Below, in pieces: positions 24,099 to 34,396 of a DNA stretch of 64,000 nt. The number at the start of each line of letters is the position of its first letter. The stretch's first letter is position 1. A program made the position numbers and the translations under genes. The notes beneath the pieces were generated by a model that saw only the letters and a list, made by a program, of their open reading frames with translations, searched no databases and had not been told where the DNA came from. The DNA comes from Flavobacterium azooxidireducens. Lineage in GTDB: Bacteria; Bacteroidota; Bacteroidia; Flavobacteriales; Flavobacteriaceae. The DNA lies in NCBI RefSeq assembly GCF_023195775.1, contig NZ_CP096205.1:1612001-1676000 (forward strand). Reading direction: 5' to 3'.

Positions 24099-25033
24099 TG
24101 AATACAACTGCACACGAAGAAATTCTTGAAAAATTAGAAGAAAAGTTTCAAGCAATTAATCAAAAAACTGAAACTCATTTAGAAGGTCTTCTGTGGGCAA
24201 AACCTATTACTTACTGGGATTATATTCAAACCGATGCTTTACTGAATCTCCAAACACAACGCACTACTTTGCCGGATGAAATGGTTTTTATCATGTATCA
24301 TCAAGTGAATGAATTGTTGTTTAAAATGATTCTTTGGGAAATCGAACAAGTTTGTCATTCCGAAAAACCTGAAACTGCTTTTTTTGCAGAAAAATTAATG
24401 CGAATTAGTCGTTATTTCGATATGCTTACCACTTCTTTTACCATTATGAAAGACGGTATGGAAGTAGAGCAATACATGAAATTCCGAAATACATTAACGC
24501 CAGCCAGCGGTTTTCAAAGTGCTCAATATCGTTTGATTGAATTTGCTTCAACCGATTTGATTAATTTAATTGATTACCGTTTTAGAGGTTCGATTGACCG
24601 CGATACACCTTACGAACATGCTCTTGAACATTTGTACTGGCAAGCAGCCGGGAAAGATTATAAAACAGGCGAAAAGTCCTATTTGATTTTAGAATTTGAA
24701 AGAAAATACAAGAAAGAATTTTTGTCTTTCATGGAAGAATACAACACGATTAATCTTTGGCAAAAGTTCAAACAATTGCCCGAAGCAGATCAAAAAAATG
24801 AAGCTCTTGTAAAAGCCATGCGTCATTATGATTATACCGTAAACATTACTTGGGTGATGGGACATTTTAATACGGCAAAAAAATACATCGAAAGCGGTCA
24901 TGGAAGTGGCGAAGCAACAGGCGGAAGCGATTGGAAAAAATACATGCTTCCCAAATACCAACGAAGAATATTTTTCCCTGAATTATGGTCGGAAGAAGAA
25001 TTGGCAACTTGGGGAGAAAAAGAAAGTGTTTAA
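24098..25033 (+). CDS. kynA: Tryptophan 2,3-dioxygenase
   Basis: A 311-residue heme enzyme that opens the indole ring to N-formylkynurenine, the first step of the kynurenine pathway. Family blocks are YHQVNELLFKMILWEIEQ, MRISRYFDMLTTSF, FRNTLTPASGFQSAQYR (substrate carboxylate Arg) and MRHYDYTVNITWVMG, in which H243 is the probable heme ligand. GHGSGEATGGSDWKKY corresponds to the flexible active-site loop with the conserved Thr-Gly-Gly. The ATG at 24098 shares an A with the upstream TGA. Other kynurenine genes are not in the window. Confidence 0.94.
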   Translation: MNTTAHEEILEKLEEKFQAINQKTETHLEGLLWAKPITYWDYIQTDALLNLQTQRTTLPDEMVFIMYHQVNELLFKMILWEIEQVCHSEKPETAFFAEKLMRISRYFDMLTTSFTIMKDGMEVEQYMKFRNTLTPASGFQSAQYRLIEFASTDLINLIDYRFRGSIDRDTPYEHALEHLYWQAAGKDYKTGEKSYLILEFERKYKKEFLSFMEEYNTINLWQKFKQLPEADQKNEALVKAMRHYDYTVNITWVMGHFNTAKKYIESGHGSGEATGGSDWKKYMLPKYQRRIFFPELWSEEELATWGEKESV

Positions 25034-25052
25034 TTAGATTAAAAGCAACAAA

Positions 25053-26291
25053 TTGAAATTCAACAAAATACTACCTATACTATTTGCATTGAGTTTGTTT
25101 TCATGCGAAAAAAAGGTTGACAAAGTCATTATAGAAGAAGATACAAAACCCAAAATTCCAATTGTCGTTGAATTCGGATTCACGTTGAACGATTATTTGG
25201 TTGTTCAAGACACGATTAAAAGTGGCGATACCTTCGGAAAATTATTAGAAAATCACAACATCGGAAATTTCAAAGTACATGAAGTAACCGAACAGGTGAA
25301 AGACAGCTTCAACATGCGTGATATTCGCATAGGAAGACCCATCACCTTACTAAAATCAAAAGATGCTCCAAACCAACTTCAGGTTTTCATTTATCAAAAA
25401 GACAATATAAATTACAGTGTAGTCGATTTTAGAGATACCATCGTAAAAGCATTCAATAAACAAAAACCCATCACCATCAAACGAAGAACGATAGCAACTG
25501 CTATTCATGGTTCGTTGTCTGAAACGTTGAACAAAAATGGTGTTGATGCAGGAGTAGCTAATAATTTGGCTAAGATTTACGAATATTCCATCGACTTTTT
25601 TAAAATTCAAAAAGAAGATAAATTTGCTGTTACGTTTTATGAAAAATACATCAACGACACAATTTATGCCGGTGTAGATCGATTAGAAAGTTCGTTTTTT
25701 GAACATAAAGGGAAAAAGATTTATGCCTTCCCATACAAATTAGACAGTTTATCTAAAAAAGTTGATTATTACGACGAAGAAGGGAAGGGTTTGAAAACGA
25801 TGTTTCTAAAAGCTCCATTGGACTTCTTCCGAATCTCATCCCGATTTTCGCCTAAACGTTTTCATCCGGTTCAAATGACTTGGAAAGCTCACAAAGGAAC
25901 CGATTATGCCGCTCCGCACGGAACTCCAATTAAAACTACTGCTTCCGGTGTTGTTGAAAGAACAGGATTTACCGCCGGAAATGGTAACTACGTTAAAGTG
26001 AAACACAACGGAACTTATTCTACCCAATACCTTCACATGTCGAAAATTTTAGTTCGACAAGGGCAACATGTAGCACAAGGTGAAGTAATTGGAAAAGTGG
26101 GAAGTACTGGTTTAGCAACCGGTCCTCACGTGTGTTATCGTTTTTGGAAAAACGGTGTGCAGGTTGATCCGCTTTCGCAAAAATTACCGAATACCGAACC
26201 AATGAATGAAAAGCACAAAGCAAAATATTTAGAATACATTGCCCCTTTAAAGAAAGAATTAGACAGTATTGCGACTCTTAAATTAAAATAA
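25053..26291 (+). CDS. M23 family peptidase lipoprotein
   Basis: A 412-residue protein beginning at TTG, with lipobox LSLFSC (Cys 18) after a short hydrophobic segment, a LysM/OapA-like region ([16 protein letters not shown], about 55-110) and a C-terminal M23 domain. Zinc ligands are the His and Asp of [14 protein letters not shown]. The usual second motif HLHYE is GPHVCYRFW here, so the last histidine ligand is replaced by Cys; I believe this form is frequent in Bacteroidota but could not check. It could act as a cell-wall endopeptidase or as an activator of one. It lies 19 bp after kynA; pgi starts 1 bp after its stop. Confidence 0.88.
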   Translation: MKFNKILPILFALSLFSCEKKVDKVIIEEDTKPKIPIVVEFGFTLNDYLVVQDTIKSGDTFGKLLENHNIGNFKVHEVTEQVKDSFNMRDIRIGRPITLLKSKDAPNQLQVFIYQKDNINYSVVDFRDTIVKAFNKQKPITIKRRTIATAIHGSLSETLNKNGVDAGVANNLAKIYEYSIDFFKIQKEDKFAVTFYEKYINDTIYAGVDRLESSFFEHKGKKIYAFPYKLDSLSKKVDYYDEEGKGLKTMFLKAPLDFFRISSRFSPKRFHPVQMTWKAHKGTDYAAPHGTPIKTTASGVVERTGFTAGNGNYVKVKHNGTYSTQYLHMSKILVRQGQHVAQGEVIGKVGSTGLATGPHVCYRFWKNGVQVDPLSQKLPNTEPMNEKHKAKYLEYIAPLKKELDSIATLKLK

Positions 26292-26292
26292 A

Positions 26293-27936
26293 ATGGCTTT
26301 AGAAAATACAAATCCGTCCGGAACAGCAGCTTGGCAAAGCTTGAGAAAACATTTTGAAGACATGCAATATGTCTCGATGCAAGAGCTTTTTGAAAAAGAT
26401 TCAAAACGGGCAGCCAACTTTCATTTGCAATGGAATGATTTTTTGGTAGATTATTCTAAGAATATCATTACTCAAGAAACCATGAATCTTCTTTTGGATT
26501 TGGCTAAAGAAGTGAATTTGGAAGATGCCATCAAAAAATATTTTGCCGGAGATATAATCAATCAAACCGAAAACAGAGCGGTTTTACACACGGCTTTGCG
26601 TGCTCCGTCTGATTCAAAAATTTTGGTTGATGGTCAAAATGTGATGCCGGAAATTTTCTCGGTTAAAAATAAAATTAAAAATTTTACAGACGAAGTTGTC
26701 AACGGAAATAGAAAGGGATTTACCGGAAAACAATTCACCGATATTGTAAACATTGGCATTGGCGGTTCCGATTTAGGGCCGGTTATGGTGGTTGAAGCTC
26801 TTCAGTTTTATAAAAATCACTTGAACGTTCATTTTGTTTCCAATGTAGATGGCGATCATGTGAATGAAGTGATTAAGAAATTAAATCCTGAAACGACTTT
26901 ATTTGTTATCGTTTCAAAAACATTTACCACACAAGAAACCTTATCCAATTCGGAAACCATTCGAAACTGGTTTTTGAAATCCGCTAAACAAGAAGATGTA
27001 GCGAAACATTTTGTGGCTGTTTCTACCAATATTCAAAAAGTAACCGAATTCGGAATTCATCCTGAAAACATTTTTCCAATGTGGGATTGGGTTGGCGGAC
27101 GATTTTCGTTGTGGAGTGCTGTCGGTTTATCCATTAGTTTAGCGGTTGGTTTTGATAATTTTGATAAATTATTAAAAGGTGCAAACCAAATGGACGAACA
27201 TTTTAAAACCACTCCATTTGACAAGAACATTCCGGTTGTTTTGGCTTTGTTGAGTGTTTGGTATAATAATTTCTTCGGAGCAGAAAGTGAAGCGTTAATT
27301 CCGTACACACAATATTTGCAAAAATTAGCTTCCTACCTTCAACAAGGAATAATGGAAAGTAACGGAAAAAGCATCGACCGTGACGGAAATCCGGTAAATT
27401 ATCAAACCGGAACCATTATTTGGGGCGAACCGGGGACCAATTCGCAACACGCCTTTTTTCAATTAATTCATCAAGGAACCAAATTGATTCCGACCGATTT
27501 TATTGGTTATGTAAAATCACTTCACGGAAATCAAGACCATCACGATAAGTTGATGTCTAACTTTTTTGCTCAAACCGAAGCTTTATTAAACGGAAAATCG
27601 GCAGAGCAAGTTCAAGCTGAATTTCAAAAACAAGGAATTGATGGAGAAAGAGCTGCGTTCTTATCGCCTTTTAAAGTTTTTTCAGGAAACAGACCAACTA
27701 ATACACTTCTCATAAATCAATTAACACCTGAAAGTCTGGGCGAATTAATCGCTTTATACGAACACAAAATTTTTGTGCAAGGTGTTATTTGGAATATCTT
27801 CAGTTACGATCAATGGGGCGTTGAATTAGGAAAACAATTGGCGAATTCAATTTTAGATGAAATCAATTCAGGAAACGTGAAAGAACATGATAGTTCTACA
27901 AGCTTTTTATTAAAATATTTTTTGGATAGAAAGTAA
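26293..27936 (+). CDS. pgi: Glucose-6-phosphate isomerase
   Basis: A 547-residue protein of the two-SIS-domain PGI family, interconverting glucose-6-phosphate and fructose-6-phosphate. Diagnostic segments: [36 protein letters not shown] (phosphate binding), [39 protein letters not shown] and [21 protein letters not shown], which carry the Glu, His and Lys of the active site. Full length. It starts one base after the M23 stop and is closed by a clear terminator. Confidence 0.97.
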   Translation: MALENTNPSGTAAWQSLRKHFEDMQYVSMQELFEKDSKRAANFHLQWNDFLVDYSKNIITQETMNLLLDLAKEVNLEDAIKKYFAGDIINQTENRAVLHTALRAPSDSKILVDGQNVMPEIFSVKNKIKNFTDEVVNGNRKGFTGKQFTDIVNIGIGGSDLGPVMVVEALQFYKNHLNVHFVSNVDGDHVNEVIKKLNPETTLFVIVSKTFTTQETLSNSETIRNWFLKSAKQEDVAKHFVAVSTNIQKVTEFGIHPENIFPMWDWVGGRFSLWSAVGLSISLAVGFDNFDKLLKGANQMDEHFKTTPFDKNIPVVLALLSVWYNNFFGAESEALIPYTQYLQKLASYLQQGIMESNGKSIDRDGNPVNYQTGTIIWGEPGTNSQHAFFQLIHQGTKLIPTDFIGYVKSLHGNQDHHDKLMSNFFAQTEALLNGKSAEQVQAEFQKQGIDGERAAFLSPFKVFSGNRPTNTLLINQLTPESLGELIALYEHKIFVQGVIWNIFSYDQWGVELGKQLANSILDEINSGNVKEHDSSTSFLLKYFLDRK

Positions 27937-27961
27937 AAGACACTTTTATCATATTAAACAG

Positions 27962-27994
27962 ACCACGCAAATAATAAATGCGTGGTTTTTTTTT
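27962..27994 (+). terminator. Terminator after pgi
   Basis: 8-bp arms ACCACGCA/TGCGTGGT (27962-27969 and 27979-27986) followed by nine T. Confidence 0.85.
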
Positions 27995-28192
27995 GCTTTT
28001 CATAATCATATGTTATTTTATTATCAAGTTTTAATTTCCAAAAGATATTCAAAACGCAGACTTTTTATGTCTATTGTTTCTTTTTTGTTTGGATAAGTTT
28101 ATAAAATCATCAAGTTGCTTTCCTTAACATTTTCATAACGGTTATGGTTTTGTAATGGCTGAATTTTGCCCAAATTTCAAAACCAAAACATA

Positions 28193-30862
28193 ATGAAAAA
28201 TTGTAAAATTTTAATGCTTTTAGGGTTTCTTATGATGGCTTTTTCGGTCTTTTCACAAGGAACAGTAACAGGGACTTTGATTGATCAGGAATCAAACATG
28301 CCGATGCCTGGTGCAAATGTTGTTGTAAAAGGAACTTCAAACGGAGTAGTGACTGATTTTGATGGTAAATTCAGTATCTCTGTTCCAAATACAACTGGAC
28401 AATTAATTATTTCTTTTGTGGGTTATCTAAACAAAACAATTTCTTTTAATGTTCCTTCTGGTCAAACGGTAAACGTAGGGACTGTTAATCTTGAAGTAGA
28501 TTCAGATCAATTAGATGAAGTTATTGTAGTAGGGCGTGGTGTAATCGATTTGGCAAAAGGAAGAAATACGCCAATTGCTGTTTCATCCATCAAATCGGCA
28601 GAAATTCAGCAAAAAATTGGTACATTCGATATTACACAAACTATGGTTAACACACCTTCTGTTTATGTGGCAGGTCAAGCGGGAGGTTTCGGAGATTCCA
28701 GAATTGCCGTTCGTGGTTTTGGACAAGATAACACAGCTTTCCTTTTAAATGGTCAACCAATTAATGGAATGGAAGATGGTTTAATGTATTGGTCAAATTG
28801 GTCAGGAATGGCAGATATAGCGAATTTAATTCAAGTTCAACGTGGATTAGGTTCATCTAAATTGGCGATTTCATCTGTAGGAGGAACTGTTAACTTTATT
28901 ACAAAAGCAACTGATAAAAAAGAAGGTGGATTTGTATCAACGGCAATCGCAAACGACGACTATTTAAAAACAACAGCAGCATACAATACCGGAATGAGTA
29001 AAAAAGGTTTTGGTATGAGTGTGATGCTTACTCATTGGCAAGGTGATGGGTATAATGATGGAACCAAAGGTGAAGGCCAAAACTACTTTATCTCTTTTGG
29101 TTACAAACCTAGTGAAAAGCACAATTTTAATTTACTTTTAACCGGAGCTCCGCAGTGGCACGATCAAAATTTTACTAAAACTATTGCTAGTTATCTTCAG
29201 TACGGGAGAAAATATAATAACAACTGGGGTTATCTTAATGGCCAATATAAATCTGAAAGAACCAATTTTTATCATAAACCAGTGGCTAATTTAAACTGGG
29301 ATTGGACAATGAGCGAAAAATCATCGTTGTCAACGGTTTTATATGCTTCATGGGGACGAGGCGGTGGGACTGGAAACTATGGTGCTTCAATCCCATCTTC
29401 ATTTAGAACAAACGGTCAAATTAACTTTGACGCCCTTGTTGATAGAAATCTTGAAAATGGTGGAGTTGGTGTTGCTTTAGACGGAAAATCTTATCTAATC
29501 CGTTCTTCTATGAATAACCACAATTGGTATGGATTAGTTACTAACTTTAATCATAAGTTTACAGATAATTTAGAATTTAATGCCGGAGCAGATGTTAGAA
29601 CTTACTATGGAACACACTACCGTCAAGTTGCTGATTTCTTGGGATTAACTAGTTGGACGGAAAGCAGAACATTAAGAGATAATACACATCAACCGATTGG
29701 GAGTCCTGTTTCAAATACAGTTACTGAATCATTGTCTCCAAGACCTTGGGAATCAACTTTCAATAGTTTGTCTGAAAGTCAACATATTGATTACAATAAT
29801 AGCGAAAGAATTTCATATGGAGGAGTTTTTGGACAGTTGGAATATGCAAACGATAATTTTTCTACGTTTTTTCAAGGAGCTGTTTCTTCTCAAACTCATC
29901 AACGTTTTGACCGATATGATTATTTAGCAGAATATGAAGATTCTGAAAAAGTAGATAATATTGGTTATAATGTAAAAGCCGGCGGAAGTTATAAAATTAA
30001 CCAAAATCATGTAGTTTTTATTAATGGTGGTTATTATTCCAGACAGCCTTACCATGACAATATTTATTTAAACTTCACAAATCAAATCAACCCTTTAACC
30101 GAAAATGAAAAGATTTTAGGCTTAGAGGCAGGTTATGGATTTAATAGTACTTATTTTTCTGCAAATCTTAATGCTTATCGAACATCTTGGAAAGATCGTG
30201 TAAAAACATCGTCAAGAGTTAACAGTGAAGGAAATGAACTTTTCACAACCAACGAAGGGGTTGAACAATTGCATTCTGGTTTAGAGCTTGACTTTGTTGT
30301 GAAACCATTTTCAAAATTAGAAATAAGAGGTTTTGCATCAATAGGAAATTGGGAATACCAGGACAAAGTGGTTACCACTGTTAGAGATCAAGACAGAAAT
30401 GTTGAAAGTGTTACAGAAGTTGATGTTGATGGTGGAAAAGTAGGAGATGCTGCTCAAACAACAGCCGGAGTTGGACTGAAGTACACTATTTTTGAACGTT
30501 TCTCAGTAGATTCAGATTTACGTTTTTATGATGAGATTTATTCTAATGTAGGTGCCGTGAAAGAAAACCTTCAACTTCCTTCTTATGAAGTAGTCGATTT
30601 TGGGGCATCTTATAAATGGTTGGTAGGAAAAGACAAAGCCAATTCAATAGATTTTAGATTAAACATCAATAATTTACTTCACAAAATTTACTTATCTGAA
30701 CTAAGAACAAATATTAAAACAACAGATTTAATAAATTCACAAGCTCCTGAACAAGGAACATATCTTTCAAACAACAGAGTTTATAACGGAATTGCAGATG
30801 GTAACCAAGGGTTTTTTGGTTTGGGAAGAACATGGAGTTTTACAATTCGATATAATTTTTAA
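28193..30862 (+). CDS. TonB-dependent outer-membrane receptor
   Basis: About 889 residues. A signal peptide (MKNCKILMLLGFLMMAFSVFSQG) is followed by a carboxypeptidase-regulatory-like domain (about 23-105, GTLIDQESNMPMPGANVVVKGT and GVVTDFDGKFSISV), a plug domain (about 110-230, DEVIVVGRGV, DSRIAVRGFG, INGMEDGLMYW) and a beta-barrel ending in a terminal Phe (WSFTIRYNF). It would import an unknown siderophore, glycan or other nutrient with TonB-ExbB energy. No SusD-like partner is adjacent, which argues against a SusCD glycan pair. The frame extends to a TTG at 28166, but the ATG at 28193 gives a clean signal peptide. Confidence 0.92.
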   Translation: MKNCKILMLLGFLMMAFSVFSQGTVTGTLIDQESNMPMPGANVVVKGTSNGVVTDFDGKFSISVPNTTGQLIISFVGYLNKTISFNVPSGQTVNVGTVNLEVDSDQLDEVIVVGRGVIDLAKGRNTPIAVSSIKSAEIQQKIGTFDITQTMVNTPSVYVAGQAGGFGDSRIAVRGFGQDNTAFLLNGQPINGMEDGLMYWSNWSGMADIANLIQVQRGLGSSKLAISSVGGTVNFITKATDKKEGGFVSTAIANDDYLKTTAAYNTGMSKKGFGMSVMLTHWQGDGYNDGTKGEGQNYFISFGYKPSEKHNFNLLLTGAPQWHDQNFTKTIASYLQYGRKYNNNWGYLNGQYKSERTNFYHKPVANLNWDWTMSEKSSLSTVLYASWGRGGGTGNYGASIPSSFRTNGQINFDALVDRNLENGGVGVALDGKSYLIRSSMNNHNWYGLVTNFNHKFTDNLEFNAGADVRTYYGTHYRQVADFLGLTSWTESRTLRDNTHQPIGSPVSNTVTESLSPRPWESTFNSLSESQHIDYNNSERISYGGVFGQLEYANDNFSTFFQGAVSSQTHQRFDRYDYLAEYEDSEKVDNIGYNVKAGGSYKINQNHVVFINGGYYSRQPYHDNIYLNFTNQINPLTENEKILGLEAGYGFNSTYFSANLNAYRTSWKDRVKTSSRVNSEGNELFTTNEGVEQLHSGLELDFVVKPFSKLEIRGFASIGNWEYQDKVVTTVRDQDRNVESVTEVDVDGGKVGDAAQTTAGVGLKYTIFERFSVDSDLRFYDEIYSNVGAVKENLQLPSYEVVDFGASYKWLVGKDKANSIDFRLNINNLLHKIYLSELRTNIKTTDLINSQAPEQGTYLSNNRVYNGIADGNQGFFGLGRTWSFTIRYNF

Positions 30863-30885
30863 TTCGATTTATTTGTTTTGATGAA

Positions 30886-30920
30886 AAGCCTTCGGTTAAT
30901 TTAACCGAAGGTTTTTCTTT
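30886..30920 (+). terminator. Terminator after the TonB receptor
   Basis: 11-bp arms CCTTCGGTTAA/TTAACCGAAGG (30889-30899 and 30901-30911) followed by TTTTTCTTTTTTT. Confidence 0.85.
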
Positions 30921-30956
30921 TTTTGATTATATTTGTTACTCAAAAAAATTAAAGCT

Positions 30957-31388
30957 ATGTACGAATTATTACAAAAACTTCATTCTTGGTGGGCATATTT
31001 GGCTCTTATTGTACTTTTAATTGCGGTTGTTAATGCCTTGATTGGCTATGCTTCCAAAAAATCATTTGAGTCTAAAGATTTACGAATTTCGCTTTTTGCA
31101 TTGATTTTTACGCATGTTCAATTGTTATTGGGATTAGCCGTTTTTTTTGTTTCTCAAAAGGGAATAAAAGCATTCGGAATTGAAGGAGCAATGAAAAATC
31201 CGGAATTGCGACTCACAATGTTAGAACATCCGCTCATCAATATTATTGCAATTATTTTGATTACGATTGGATGGTCTAAACATAAAAAAGTGGCTTCTGA
31301 AGCAAAATTCAAAAAGATTTTATTTTTCTACGGAATTGGGTTATTGCTTATTTTAAGCCGACTTCCATGGAGTTCATGGTTAGCCTAA
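30957..31388 (+). CDS. Small four-helix membrane protein
   Basis: A 143-residue protein with four hydrophobic segments (about 11-31, 43-66, 82-103, 118-138) and a conserved-looking LHSWWAYLAL start. No catalytic motif is seen. It resembles short membrane proteins found in most flavobacterial genomes; the paired His/Trp in the first helix might bind a cofactor, but that is speculation. The ATG at 30957 is chosen because a TATATTTG promoter box lies at 30928-30935, downstream of the other candidate start (30933). A terminator follows. Confidence 0.65.
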   Translation: MYELLQKLHSWWAYLALIVLLIAVVNALIGYASKKSFESKDLRISLFALIFTHVQLLLGLAVFFVSQKGIKAFGIEGAMKNPELRLTMLEHPLINIIAIILITIGWSKHKKVASEAKFKKILFFYGIGLLLILSRLPWSSWLA

Positions 31389-31397
31389 ATTAATATA

Positions 31398-31422
31398 AAC
31401 CACGTTTTTCGTGGTTTTTTCA
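31398..31422 (+). terminator. Rho-independent terminator
   Basis: AACCACG/CGTGGTT stem (31398-31404 and 31410-31416) followed by TTTT, between the membrane protein and the RlpA-like gene. Confidence 0.8.
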
Positions 31423-31444
31423 TTTTTGGAACATTATTTGTTAA

Positions 31445-31999
31445 ATGAAACAAACACTCAAAAGTTGGATTATGAAACATAAAACCGAACTCATCGTGTT
31501 TGGCCTATTTGCCTTACTTTTCTTTAGTAGTTTTTCATTTAAAACAAAACGGTTTGAAAAACCTACCATTCAGCGATTAACTCTTAATGATACAATCAAA
31601 AATGATAGCATTTTAATTGACAGCGTTAAAATTGAGGCAAATTATTCCTTCAAATTATATAAAAAAGGTGCTCACGCCTCCTATTATCACGATAAATTTA
31701 CCGGAAGAAAAACAGCAAGCGGCCAAATTTTTGACAATCAAAAATATACTGCGGCTCATAAAAAATTGCCATTTGGCACAAAAGTTCGAGTTACCAATGA
31801 AGCAAATGGAGAATCCACAATGGTTACAATTAATGATAGAGGGCCATTTACCAGAGGAAGAGAAATAGATTTAAGCAAAAGAGCCTTTCGAGATATTGCT
31901 AGACATCACGGCTACGGCTCAATGAAAGTAACCATCGAAATTGTGGAAGAAATTCCAGAAATAATAGAAGAAACTCCTGAAAATACAGAAAAAGACTAA
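31445..31999 (+). CDS. RlpA-like protein (septal ring lytic transglycosylase family)
   Basis: A 184-residue protein with an N-terminal membrane anchor or uncleaved signal (about 13-32, ELIVFGLFALLFFSSFSF) and a double-psi beta-barrel at about 75-165: HASYYHDKFTGRKTASGQIF, KLPFGTKVRVTNEANGES and VTINDRGPFTRGREIDLSKRAF. These are the RlpA core motifs, including the Asp of NDRGP used by lytic transglycosylases that cut naked glycan strands. There is no SPOR domain. The C-terminus is a Glu/Pro-rich tail. It converges with the hybrid kinase 4 bp away. Confidence 0.85.
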   Translation: MKQTLKSWIMKHKTELIVFGLFALLFFSSFSFKTKRFEKPTIQRLTLNDTIKNDSILIDSVKIEANYSFKLYKKGAHASYYHDKFTGRKTASGQIFDNQKYTAAHKKLPFGTKVRVTNEANGESTMVTINDRGPFTRGREIDLSKRAFRDIARHHGYGSMKVTIEIVEEIPEIIEETPENTEKD

Positions 32000-32003
32000 A
32001 AAA

Positions 32004-34220
32004 TTATTTTTTTCTTCTCTTTATAATTGTTGGTAATAATTTAATGATTTTGTTCTTCAAATCATCTATTGCATAAGGTTTGATGAGCACATCGTCAATT
32101 TTTGCATCTACTATTTGAAAGTCGTTTTTAGTAATTTCTCCTCCTGCCGTATGAGCAATAATAGGAATTTTAAATTTTGACTTTATTTTTTTAGACATTT
32201 CATATCCGTTTATTGTTGGCATATTGATGTCTATTAAAGCTAATTCTATGTTTTCTTGTTCTATAATTGAAAGATAATCGTCTTGATCTGTACAAATAAA
32301 ACACTTTATCCCTATATTTTCCAACATTTTTTTAGAAACCAAAAGGTTCATTCGATTGTCATCAACAGATAAAACAGTAATAGGAAAGTTTATTGTTTTT
32401 TTAGAAGTTTCATTTTCTGAATTATTTGTAACTATTTCTGCTAAAACATCAAATGAAAAAGTACTTCCCCTTTCTTTTTCAGTATCAATTTTCAATTCAG
32501 AATTAAATAAATGTAATAATTTCTGAGAAGCAAACAAACCAACGCCAATTCCTTGCATTCTATTTGTGTTGATTTCTTCTTGAACATCTAATTTTTTTTC
32601 GCCTCTAAGAACGCTTTCTTTTAACTCACTATTTATTCCGGGACCATTGTCTGAAATGGAGAAAGTGGCTTTCATTTGATTTAAATTTTGCTTTTCACAA
32701 CTTAAATTAATGTAAATAACTTCATTTTCAGGAGAAAACTTTATTGCATTTAATAAGAGATTAACAATAATTTGTTCCAACTTTACCCAATCAGTTTTTA
32801 CCCATATTAGTGATTTGGAAGTTGTCTTTACGTTAATATTTATTCCTTTTTGTATTGCTAATGGCTTATATTTTTTTACAATGTTTTCTAAAAATTGAAA
32901 TACATCAATCTGTGTTTCAAAACTATTAATCTGTTTTTTTTCTTCATCATTATTTACTACAAGAATGTTATTGATTAGGTGTGTTAAATAGTAATTAGAG
33001 AGTTGTAAAGAGTTTATTAGTTCATCTTGTTTAGTCGGATTTTTTTCTTGTTTTAGTATTTCTAAAATTCCGGTTATAGAATAAACAGGAGTTCTTAGCT
33101 CATGCGATATAATTGAAAAATACATTGTTTTTTCTTTGGCAATTGATTCTAAAACTTCCTTTTCTTGTAGCAGCTTTTGGTTGTAATCCTTTTGAACTTT
33201 ATATAATTTAATTAAAATTTGCAGCGATATAAGTGAGATAATAAATAAAGCAATAAACAAAACAGTGATTATGTTTCTATGATGTTTTAGTTTTTTATTT
33301 TCTTCTTTTTGTTTTTTTAAGTCAATTTGGTATTCATAAATTTCTGTCGCATCTTCAATCACTTTATAAACGCTAGTTTTATAAATTCTAATATATTCTG
33401 AAATTGAATTATCATATTTGTTCAATTGTTTTTCTATAGAATCAGCTGGTTGATTTGTTTTTACCGCTAAATGAAATAAATGTTTATTTATTCTTGAAAG
33501 CTTTTCTTGGTCATTAGTAGGGGAAAAAAAAGCCTGTGATCTTAAAAGATATTTTTTTGCTTTTTCATATTCATTTAAAGCAAGATAACTGTTACCCATT
33601 TCTAAATCAACAATGGCAGCATCAATAGTTTTACTGTATTTAAATTCTGGATCTTCGATGTGATTTTTTGAAAAATATTCTAATTCAGTATAAAATTTAT
33701 TACCATAATAAATTGCTTTAGATGGGTTTTTGCCATAATATGAATAAAATACTGCCAATTCTTGCAATGGTTTTAATATGTAAAAACCAACGTCTTCATT
33801 TTGAACTAGTTGCATTGTGTTTAAAAGCACTTTTTCAGATTCTTCATGTTTGTTTAGAAGAGAATATACTGTAGCCAAGTTTTTGGAAACATTTACATAC
33901 GATTTCCATTTTTCTTGATTCCGGTATTCCTTTAAAGCCTTTTGGTAATAAAAAATTGAAGTTTCAAATTTCAAAATTTGATAATAATAGAATCCTAAAT
34001 TAAAATCTGCTTTTGCCTTTAATTCCGGATTTTTTATATTATCATATTCGGATAAAAGTGCAAACAATGAATTAAAATCGCTATCTCGCTTTCCGTTGTT
34101 ATACTTAAAATCAACCACTTTGTTGATAATACTATCCAGTTGTTTTTCATCAAAATTATTTTGACTCCATGAAAATGTAGAAATCGTAAAAATGAGAAGA
34201 GAAGTAATTATTCGGCTCAT
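32004..34220 (-). CDS. TPR-containing hybrid sensor histidine kinase
   Basis: 738 residues. Signal peptide (1-19, FTISTFSWSQ), a periplasmic helical TPR region (about 60-280), one transmembrane helix (about 316-338), a coiled coil, HisKA (SHELRTPVYS with H373), HATPase_c (NLLLNAIKFSP, SDNGPGI, GIGVGLF) and a C-terminal receiver domain (VDDN at 619-622, phosphoacceptor D664 in ALIDINMP, and a KP pair near the end). This TPR-kinase design is frequent in Bacteroidota. No output domain or adjacent response regulator is present, so phosphate must go to a protein elsewhere. The signal is unknown. The divergent neighbour is the efflux operon regulator, but no link is shown. Confidence 0.9.
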   Translation of the reverse strand: MSRIITSLLIFTISTFSWSQNNFDEKQLDSIINKVVDFKYNNGKRDSDFNSLFALLSEYDNIKNPELKAKADFNLGFYYYQILKFETSIFYYQKALKEYRNQEKWKSYVNVSKNLATVYSLLNKHEESEKVLLNTMQLVQNEDVGFYILKPLQELAVFYSYYGKNPSKAIYYGNKFYTELEYFSKNHIEDPEFKYSKTIDAAIVDLEMGNSYLALNEYEKAKKYLLRSQAFFSPTNDQEKLSRINKHLFHLAVKTNQPADSIEKQLNKYDNSISEYIRIYKTSVYKVIEDATEIYEYQIDLKKQKEENKKLKHHRNIITVLFIALFIISLISLQILIKLYKVQKDYNQKLLQEKEVLESIAKEKTMYFSIISHELRTPVYSITGILEILKQEKNPTKQDELINSLQLSNYYLTHLINNILVVNNDEEKKQINSFETQIDVFQFLENIVKKYKPLAIQKGININVKTTSKSLIWVKTDWVKLEQIIVNLLLNAIKFSPENEVIYINLSCEKQNLNQMKATFSISDNGPGINSELKESVLRGEKKLDVQEEINTNRMQGIGVGLFASQKLLHLFNSELKIDTEKERGSTFSFDVLAEIVTNNSENETSKKTINFPITVLSVDDNRMNLLVSKKMLENIGIKCFICTDQDDYLSIIEQENIELALIDINMPTINGYEMSKKIKSKFKIPIIAHTAGGEITKNDFQIVDAKIDDVLIKPYAIDDLKNKIIKLLPTIIKRRKK

Positions 34221-34337
34221 ATTTAGTCTGTTTTGCGTGTATCAATATCAAAATTATGTTAAAAATATTTAACAAAAAAATTTTACAGAGAAAATATTAA
34301 CATAAAAAATCCTTATTTAACACAATTTTAAGTTCGT

Positions 34338-34373
34338 TTAGTTCGGTTGTAAGCGAACTAATATATATCTTTG
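34338..34373 (+). promoter_or_regulatory. Operator palindrome and -7 box of the efflux operon
   Basis: TTAGTTCG (34338-34345) and CGAACTAA (34354-34361) are perfect 8-bp inverted arms with an 8-bp spacer, directly upstream of TATCTTTG (34366-34373, TAnnTTTG box). A further AGTTCG half-site lies at 34331-34336. The start codon of the GbsR/MarR-type regulator follows at 34397. Autoregulation is likely. Confidence 0.6.
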
Positions 34374-34396
34374 TCCCGAATTTAATTTTAAATGAC

